The position numbers were made by a program, and so were the translations under genes. Positions 7,155 through 11,202 of a stretch of 11,202 nt of DNA are shown here, in pieces. The stretch is from an uncultured Polymorphobacter sp. Lineage in GTDB: Bacteria; Pseudomonadota; Alphaproteobacteria; Sphingomonadales; Sphingomonadaceae. The notes beneath the pieces were generated by a model, which was not told where the DNA came from, ran no database searches, and saw only the letters and a program-made list of their open reading frames with translations. The stretch's first letter is position 1, and every line of letters starts with the position of its first letter. The stretch covers positions 1 through 11,202 of the forward strand of contig CALMPZ010000466.1 in NCBI GenBank assembly GCA_937871645.1, read 5' to 3'.

Positions 7155-8129
7155 ATGGCACAGGCGATACGATTCGATGCAGTCGGCGGCCCCGAAGTGC
7201 TGCGGCTGGTCCAGGTCGAAGTTGGCGCGCCCGGCCCCGGTGAAATCCGGCTGCGCCAGACCGTCGCGGGGCTCAACTATATCGATACCTATCACCGTAC
7301 CGGGCTGTATCCGATGCCGTTGCCGGGCGGCATCGGGATGGAAGGTGCGGGCGTCGTCGAAGCCGTCGGCGCCGGCGTCGATGCGCTGCGCGTCGGCGAC
7401 CGCGTCGGCTATTGCTGGGGCCCGGTCGGCGGCTATGCTACGCACCGGCTGATTGCTGCCGACCGCGTCGTCAAACTGCCCGACGGCGTGTCGGATGACG
7501 TGGCGGCGGCGGTATTGCTCAAGGGCTGCACCACGGAGTTCCTCGTCGAACGCTGCGGCAAGGTCGAAGCCGGGCAAACCGTGCTGGTGCAGGCGGCCGC
7601 CGGCGGTGTCGGTCTACTGCTGGTGCAATGGCTCAAGCACATCGGCGCACGCGTCATCGGCACCGCGAGCAGCGATGCCAAGGCCGCACTCGCCACCGCC
7701 GCCGGCGCCGATGCGATGATCGTCTATAGCCGCGATGCGGTGGCGCCGCGGGTACGCGAACTGACCGACGGCCACGGTGTCGACGTGGTGTTCGACGGCG
7801 TCGGCAAATCGACCTTCGAAGGCTCGCTCGATTCGCTCAAACGCCGCGGGCTGCTCGCCAGCTTTGGCAACGCCAGCGGGCCGGTCGGCGCTTTCGATTT
7901 CGCCATACTGGCGCGCAAGGGCTCGCTGTTCGCGACGCGGCCGACATTGTTCGATTACTACACCAACCGCGCGGAAATCGAACGCTACGCCGGCCGCGTG
8001 CTCGAACTGGTGGCGCGCGGCGTGCTCGATGTGCGAATCGACCAGCGCTACGCACTCGCCGACGCGGCACAGGCGCATCGCGATCTTGAAGCGCGGGCGA
8101 CGACGGGGTCGACTCTGCTGGTCTGCTAG
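7155..8129 (+). CDS. NADPH:quinone oxidoreductase (zeta-crystallin type MDR family)
   Basis: This is a zinc-free medium-chain reductase that reduces quinones or other electrophilic carbonyls with NADPH. The 324-residue length is typical. The N-terminal GroES-like domain contains GLNYIDTYHRTGLYPMPLP at 39-57 and the GMEGAGVVEAVG motif at 61-72. LLKGCTTEFL at 121-130 is characteristic of the QOR subgroup. The nucleotide-binding loop AAAGGVG is at 147-153, and RPTLFDYY at 262-269 is another subgroup mark. No structural-zinc cysteine cluster is present. The ATG at 7155 has AAGGA 6 bases upstream; a TTG two codons earlier is not needed. It ends the operon with the hydrolase and the acetyltransferase, which together suggest handling of reactive small molecules (inference). 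Confidence 0.94.
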   Translation: MAQAIRFDAVGGPEVLRLVQVEVGAPGPGEIRLRQTVAGLNYIDTYHRTGLYPMPLPGGIGMEGAGVVEAVGAGVDALRVGDRVGYCWGPVGGYATHRLIAADRVVKLPDGVSDDVAAAVLLKGCTTEFLVERCGKVEAGQTVLVQAAAGGVGLLLVQWLKHIGARVIGTASSDAKAALATAAGADAMIVYSRDAVAPRVRELTDGHGVDVVFDGVGKSTFEGSLDSLKRRGLLASFGNASGPVGAFDFAILARKGSLFATRPTLFDYYTNRAEIERYAGRVLELVARGVLDVRIDQRYALADAAQAHRDLEARATTGSTLLVC

Positions 8130-8179
8130 CGGCGCAACTTGGCCGGGCGTCGGCGCCTTGTCGCACGGGCCATTGGTGG

Positions 8180-8206
8180 AAAAGTGTCAAGAATCTTTAC
8201 ACTTTT
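8180..8206. promoter_or_regulatory. Long palindrome, candidate activator (enhancer) binding site
   Basis: This is a 27-bp inverted repeat centred on base 8193. The arms AAAAGTGTCAAGA and TCTTTACACTTTT are complementary at 12 of 13 positions. It ends 61 bp upstream of the -24 GG of the sigma-54-like element at 8267-8282, placing it roughly 85-115 bp upstream of the predicted transcription start. That is the usual range for sigma-54 enhancer-binding proteins. The core TGTCA...TTTACA resembles the neighbouring smaller palindrome. The stem is AT-rich and its T-run is short, so reading it as the terminator of the upstream oxidoreductase gene is possible but less likely. Confidence 0.55.
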
Positions 8207-8217
8207 GTAATGTTACA
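8206..8217. promoter_or_regulatory. Second, smaller palindrome TGTAA-TG-TTACA
   Basis: TGTAA and TTACA form perfect arms around a 2-base centre, directly adjoining the larger palindrome. A further TGTAA half-site with an imperfect partner lies at 8233-8249. The repeated TGTnA/TnACA half-sites suggest tandem binding by one dimeric regulator (inference). Confidence 0.4.
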
Positions 8218-8266
8218 CGTCTTCGCGCCACCTGTAAGCATTTGTTAACTATAATTTCATCGTTTT

Positions 8267-8282
8267 GGGCATGAATCTTGCA
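8267..8282 (+). promoter_or_regulatory. Sigma-54-type -24/-12 promoter upstream of the PEP-CTERM gene
   Basis: GGGCAT-N5-TTGCA fits the consensus TGGCAC-N5-TTGCA. The invariant GG (8268-8269) and GC (8280-8281) are separated by exactly 10 bases. Transcription would start near 8293, leaving a leader of about 70 bases before the ATG at 8364. PEP-CTERM genes are known in other bacteria to depend on RpoN with the PrsK/PrsR two-component pair, which supports the reading. A perfect TATAAT at 8250-8255 offers a competing sigma-70 reading, but no -35-like hexamer lies 15-19 bases before it. Confidence 0.55.
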
Positions 8283-8363
8283 TTTCCGTTAATGGGCTGT
8301 GTTGCGCTCACTGCAGCCTGCGGCCAGATCAATGATGATTTGGCCATAACGGAGGAGAGTGAA

Positions 8364-9038
8364 ATGTCACGTTTTGCTACCTGTCTGCTTGCATCAACCA
8401 TGCTCATCGCCACCGGGGCCGTGGCCGCGCCGGCGTTGATGGTGCAACCCAAGTCGGCGTCGATCATGGCTGGTGGAGTCGGCTTCGGCTCGATCGACAA
8501 CACCTATAATCAGGCCGGGTTGGCCGCGACTTATGTCGATGAGGTGACCGACCTGCATTCGTTCGCGTCGACCCTTCACACGTCTACCTTCGCCTGCTGC
8601 GAATGGTTCAGCGATTCGGGCACGACGGCTGCGACGGTGAGCTACTTCGTCTCGGCATCGAAGCCCAATTCAATCGACCACCTGGTGTTGTGGAACGAGG
8701 AAAGCTCAGGCGTCGGCGCGTTCAATCTGTGGTACGGCAGCAGTGCCGGTGCGATGACGACATTGCTGATCCGCGGTGCCACGCCGTTTGACAATCCGCT
8801 CGCGGACTATCCCGGTGAAGTCTGGCAGTTTGCCGCCAGTCCCAAGACCGGCTGGTACACGATCGAGGCCAGCGGCTGCCCGCAACCCAACCCGGGCTCG
8901 TTTTCGGCGTGCGCCATCGGCGAAGTCGCATTCGGCGGCGCTGTCCCCGAACCGGCGAGCTGGGCACTGATGGTCGCAGGCTTCGGCATGGTCGGCTGGT
9001 CGCTGCGCCACCGGCGCCACCAAATCGTCAGCGCCTAG
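8364..9038 (+). CDS. Exported PEPxxWA-CTERM sorting-domain protein, otherwise unknown
   Basis: The 224-residue protein has a signal peptide at 1-22 (SRF, a hydrophobic stretch, then AVA/APA). The C-terminal sorting tail VPEPASWALMVAGFGMVGW is at 194-212, followed by the basic cluster RHRRH at 215-219. This is the sphingomonad PEPxxWA-CTERM type, a tail thought to be cleaved and sorted by an exosortase. The middle (about 55-190) is probably beta-rich, with a cysteine pair in FACCEWFSDS (C78, C79), two more cysteines in the segment 171-184 and many Trp/Tyr residues. The HLVLWNEESSGVGAFNLWYGS stretch at about 106-126 faintly recalls discoidin-like jelly-roll domains, which I cannot confirm. The ATG at 8364 is decided by GGAGG 8 bases upstream and by the signal peptide. 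No exosortase or polysaccharide gene is nearby. The upstream region carries a sigma-54-like promoter. Confidence 0.88.
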   Translation: MSRFATCLLASTMLIATGAVAAPALMVQPKSASIMAGGVGFGSIDNTYNQAGLAATYVDEVTDLHSFASTLHTSTFACCEWFSDSGTTAATVSYFVSASKPNSIDHLVLWNEESSGVGAFNLWYGSSAGAMTTLLIRGATPFDNPLADYPGEVWQFAASPKTGWYTIEASGCPQPNPGSFSACAIGEVAFGGAVPEPASWALMVAGFGMVGWSLRHRRHQIVSA

Positions 9039-9059
9039 GTGTTCACTACAACGTGAAGC

Positions 9060-9089
9060 TTGGCCGGGTGCAAATCAGCATCCGGCCAA
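9060..9089. terminator. Strong hairpin between convergent genes, probable bidirectional terminator
   Basis: TTGGCCGGGTGC (9060-9071) pairs with GCATCCGGCCAA (9078-9089) around a 6-base loop. Eleven of twelve positions are Watson-Crick and the other is a G-U wobble on the plus-strand transcript. It starts 21 bp after the PEP-CTERM gene stop and lies 68 bp beyond the stop of the convergent terC gene. There is no U-tract on either side, so it may act as a pausing or 3'-end-protecting structure rather than a classical intrinsic terminator. Confidence 0.6.
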
Positions 9090-9157
9090 TCTACGCACAG
9101 CACCAGAGTTGGGCCTCGACGATGCAAGGCAAAGATTCGGTGCCAACAATGTCGCTG

Positions 9158-9817
9158 CTACCCGATCAGCGGTGCAATGTGCGGTGCGACCTCGTTCCAG
9201 CCTTCCCAGATCATCTTGATCGCGACCCAGACGATCACCACCAGCCCGACATAGGCAATCCAGCGGTAGCGCTCGATATATTGCGCGATGACGTTCGCCG
9301 CGAGGCCCATCAGCGCCACCGACAGGATCAGCCCGGCGACCATGATGCCGGGGTGATCGCGTGCCGCACCGGCGACGGCGAGCACATTGTCGAGGCTCAT
9401 CGACACGTCGGCGAGTGCGACCGACCAGGCGGCTGCGGCAAAGCTTTTGGGCGACTTCAGCGGTGCGGCATCGCCGACGCCCATGTCGTGATCGGGCACC
9501 GGGCTGTCGCCGCCGACAATGCCTTCATGGCGCAGTTCGCGCCACATCCGCCACGCGACCCACATCAACAGCAGCCCGCCGGCGAGAATCAGCCCGACGA
9601 CCTGCAATAGCCACGTCACCGCCAGCGCAAAGATCACCCGCAACACCAGCGCGGCGGCAATGCCGATCATGATGACCTGCTTGCGCTGCGCCGGCGGCAG
9701 CCCGGCAGCCAGCGCGCCAACGACAATCGCATTGTCGCCCGCCAGCACCACGTCGATCAGCACCACCTGCCCGAAGGCAGACAGCGCGGCAGGGGTAATG
9801 AGAGATGCGAAGTCCAT
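9158..9817 (-). CDS. TerC/YjbE-family integral membrane protein, putative metal (manganese) exporter
   Basis: This 219-residue protein has six or seven predicted membrane helices (about 12-38, 47-70, 72-92, 127-150, 155-178 and 186-205). Family motifs are DVVLAGDNAIVV at 22-33 and ADVSMSLDNVLAVAG at 136-150, whose paired Asp/Asn residues form the conserved intramembrane site. A polar, acidic loop with histidines lies at about 95-125. TerC relatives are linked to tellurite resistance and to manganese export. The YjbE-like subgroup is often controlled by the yybP-ykoY manganese riboswitch, but I see no such element in the 171 bp upstream. The ATG at 9817 begins the conserved region; a longer reading from 10003 adds a non-conserved leader that runs into the divergent gene. 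No good Shine-Dalgarno is visible. It is convergent with the PEP-CTERM gene. Confidence 0.92.
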   Translation of the reverse strand: MDFASLITPAALSAFGQVVLIDVVLAGDNAIVVGALAAGLPPAQRKQVIMIGIAAALVLRVIFALAVTWLLQVVGLILAGGLLLMWVAWRMWRELRHEGIVGGDSPVPDHDMGVGDAAPLKSPKSFAAAAWSVALADVSMSLDNVLAVAGAARDHPGIMVAGLILSVALMGLAANVIAQYIERYRWIAYVGLVVIVWVAIKMIWEGWNEVAPHIAPLIG

Positions 9818-9827
9818 GGTTGCTGCT

Positions 9828-9854
9828 GTCGCGCAAGCAGCGCCGTCGCGCAAG
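9828..9854. repeat. Short direct repeat in the terC leader
   Basis: GTCGCGCAAG occurs at 9828-9837 and again at 9845-9854, a 17-bp period, starting 11 bp upstream of the terC start codon. It may be a regulatory or structural leader element, or chance in GC-rich DNA. I see no further function. Confidence 0.3.
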
Positions 9855-9932
9855 TCCCGGCGGTGTCGTTGACCGCTTTTTAGCTGTGGTGCGTGCTGCC
9901 GGTGCCAATATGGCGGTGGCGCGGCGGCGTGC

Positions 9933-9961
9933 TTGACGCGGTTGCCGCATGCTGTTGATAG
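9933..9961 (+). promoter_or_regulatory. Weak candidate promoter for the SnoaL-kinase fusion gene
   Basis: TTGACG (five of six matches) at 9933-9938 is followed after 17 bases by TGATAG at 9956-9961, a poor -10 (two of six). The spacing and the position 28 bp before the start codon fit a promoter. The -10 is weak, so this is a suggestion only. Confidence 0.2.
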
Positions 9962-9988
9962 TCCGGCCAACAACAATGAATCCGGGGA

Positions 9989-11202
9989 ATGATCGTGGCC
10001 CATCGCAGCCCGCGCGAGCTAATCGAACTGTATTGGGCGGAGGTCTGGAACAACCGCAACGCCGAGATGATCCGCGAGCTTTGCGCCGATCCCATTATCC
10101 GGCACGACCCCGGCAGCACCACCGAATTGTCGCTCGAAGACCAGATCGCGCGTGTCCGCCAGCAGAGCGCGACCTCCGAACCCTATTTCGAACATGAAGT
10201 GCTGCTCGCCGATGATGAATATGTCACCTCGGTGTGGAACATGCACACGCGCAAGGGCGGGCGCATCGAGCTGTGCGGGATCGAGGTGTTCAAGGCCGTC
10301 GACGGCAAGTTCACCGATTGCTGGAACTCGAGCTATGTCGCCGGCCGCTGGGGCCGCAAAGGCGACGCAGCCGTGGCCAGCCACTATCCCGAGCCGCCGA
10401 TGATATCGAACCTCGATCAAGTTACGCCCGAATGGTTGCAGGCGGTGTTCCATCACGCCGGCGTCGCGGCGCCGCGGATTTCAATGGCCGGTTCGGTGCC
10501 GGTCGGCCACGGGTTTCTGTCGATCACCGGCCGCTCCACGATCACCTACAACGCCAATGCCGACAAGGCGGTCCGATCGGTGGTGTGCAAGCTCACCACC
10601 GCGACCCCCGCTGCGGCGGATATCGCTGCAGCGCAAAGCGTCTATCAGCGCGAGGCGGCGGTCTATGCCTTCCTGGGCGCGGAGCCGCCGCTGGCGACGC
10701 CGCGCTGCTATTGGAGCAACGCCGGCGCCGATGGTCGCACGCTCAATCTCGTGCTGCAGGACCTCACCGGGCAAACCCGCGCCGTCGATCAGGTCAGCGG
10801 CTGCAGCCGCGCCGAAGCGCGCGCGGTGGGCGCCGAGCTCGCCAGGCTGCATGCCGCCTATTGGCAGCATCCCGATCTGCCCGGGGCCAGCTGGCTGTTC
10901 AACCGCAAGCGCGGTGCGGCGCAGGCCGCCGCGACGCAGCTTGCCGCGGCGGCGGAATTCCGCGGCCGCTACACAGGGCGGATTGCGCCAGCCTGCCTCG
11001 ATGCGATCGATCATTTTGCCGTGCATGCCGAAAGCATCGTCCGCGAGCTTCCCGAAGGCGCGACGCTGATCCATGGCGAACCGCGCGTCGATAACGTGCT
11101 GTTCGAAGACCTCGCCGAAGGCCATCGCGCCTGGCTCATCGACTGGCAGTTTGCCGACCATGGCAGCCCGATGTTCGACCTCGCCTATTTCCTTGCCGGA
11201 TC
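9989..11202 (+). CDS. Fusion of SnoaL/NTF2-like domain with APH/ecdysteroid-kinase-like phosphotransferase, 3' end cut by window edge
   Basis: The 404 visible residues contain two domains. Residues about 8-135 (ELIELYWAEVWNNRNAEMIREL..., HDPGST, then VFKAVDGKFTDCWNSSY) look like a SnoaL/NTF2-like cone-barrel domain. Residues about 143 onward resemble the EcKinase-like branch of aminoglycoside phosphotransferases: VTPEWLQAVF at 146-155, a glycine loop PVGHGFLS at 171-178, the ATP-site lysine in VVCKL (K201), the helix glutamate in YQREAAVY (E222), the catalytic loop HGEPRVDN at 362-369 and the metal-binding LIDWQF (D385), followed by SPMFDLAYFLAG. The loop normally reads HGDxxxxN, and here the catalytic aspartate position is glutamate (codon GAA). 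Two starts are possible: ATG at 9989, and GTG at 9995, which has better spacing from GGGGA. It is divergent from terC. The substrate is unknown. The protein probably ends within a few dozen residues beyond the edge. Confidence 0.85.
   Translation, partial: MIVAHRSPRELIELYWAEVWNNRNAEMIRELCADPIIRHDPGSTTELSLEDQIARVRQQSATSEPYFEHEVLLADDEYVTSVWNMHTRKGGRIELCGIEVFKAVDGKFTDCWNSSYVAGRWGRKGDAAVASHYPEPPMISNLDQVTPEWLQAVFHHAGVAAPRISMAGSVPVGHGFLSITGRSTITYNANADKAVRSVVCKLTTATPAAADIAAAQSVYQREAAVYAFLGAEPPLATPRCYWSNAGADGRTLNLVLQDLTGQTRAVDQVSGCSRAEARAVGAELARLHAAYWQHPDLPGASWLFNRKRGAAQAAATQLAAAAEFRGRYTGRIAPACLDAIDHFAVHAESIVRELPEGATLIHGEPRVDNVLFEDLAEGHRAWLIDWQFADHGSPMFDLAYFLAG

Noticed and set aside
8131..8157. Possible GGCGC/GCGCC terminator after the quinone oxidoreductase gene
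   Set aside because: The stem is only 5 bp with a loop of about 16 bases and no T-run, so it is not convincing.
8265..8363. Upstream in-frame extension of the PEP-CTERM gene with a lipobox-like LTAAC and a hydrophobic stretch
   Set aside because: It has no basic N-terminus and overlaps the sigma-54-like promoter. The GGAGG site and a proper signal peptide both point to the ATG at 8364.
9818..9988. yybP-ykoY manganese riboswitch upstream of the TerC-family gene
   Set aside because: I could not find the conserved leader motifs of this element on the minus strand; only short GC-rich repeats are visible.

Overview
The window is high-GC chromosomal DNA from an alphaproteobacterium, most likely a member of the Sphingomonadales. 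Three things support this: the gene order DUF6489 - mnmE - mnmG - rsmG - parA - parB; a secreted protein ending in the PEPxxWA-CTERM sorting tail that is common in sphingomonads; and the general character of the proteins. Genus and species cannot be read from the sequence. No tRNA, rRNA, CRISPR array, insertion sequence or prophage was seen.

Region 1 (1-5840, all minus strand) is a compact housekeeping block read right to left: a small DUF6489 protein, MnmE, MnmG, RsmG, ParA and ParB (ParB runs off the left edge). MnmE and MnmG form the tRNA wobble-uridine modification complex, RsmG methylates 16S rRNA, and ParA/ParB with parS segregate the chromosome. MnmG/RsmG and RsmG/ParA overlap by 4 bases, so translation is probably coupled. 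Two identical, perfectly palindromic 16-bp parS sites lie here: one inside the rsmG coding sequence (it encodes V-P-R-G-T) and one in the unusually AT-rich mnmE-mnmG gap. Such blocks are usually near the replication origin, but no dnaA gene or convincing DnaA-box cluster is present.

Region 2 (5978-8129, plus strand) is a tight three-gene set: a dienelactone-hydrolase-family protein, a phosphinothricin-type GNAT acetyltransferase and a quinone oxidoreductase of the zeta-crystallin type. The genes overlap or are 2 bp apart. The set looks like small-molecule detoxification, but no specific substrate can be inferred.

Region 3 (8130-9089, plus strand) is a single exported PEPxxWA-CTERM protein with a notable upstream region: a sigma-54-type -24/-12 element preceded by two palindromes at the distance expected for an enhancer-binding activator. 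A strong hairpin closes the unit. No exosortase is in the window.

Region 4 (9158-11202) holds two divergent genes. On the minus strand is a TerC/YjbE-type membrane protein. On the plus strand is a large protein, cut by the right edge, that joins an N-terminal SnoaL/NTF2-like domain to a C-terminal aminoglycoside-phosphotransferase/ecdysteroid-kinase-like domain. Its catalytic loop reads HGE where HGD is expected. This fusion and the sigma-54/PEP-CTERM unit are the least ordinary parts of the window.
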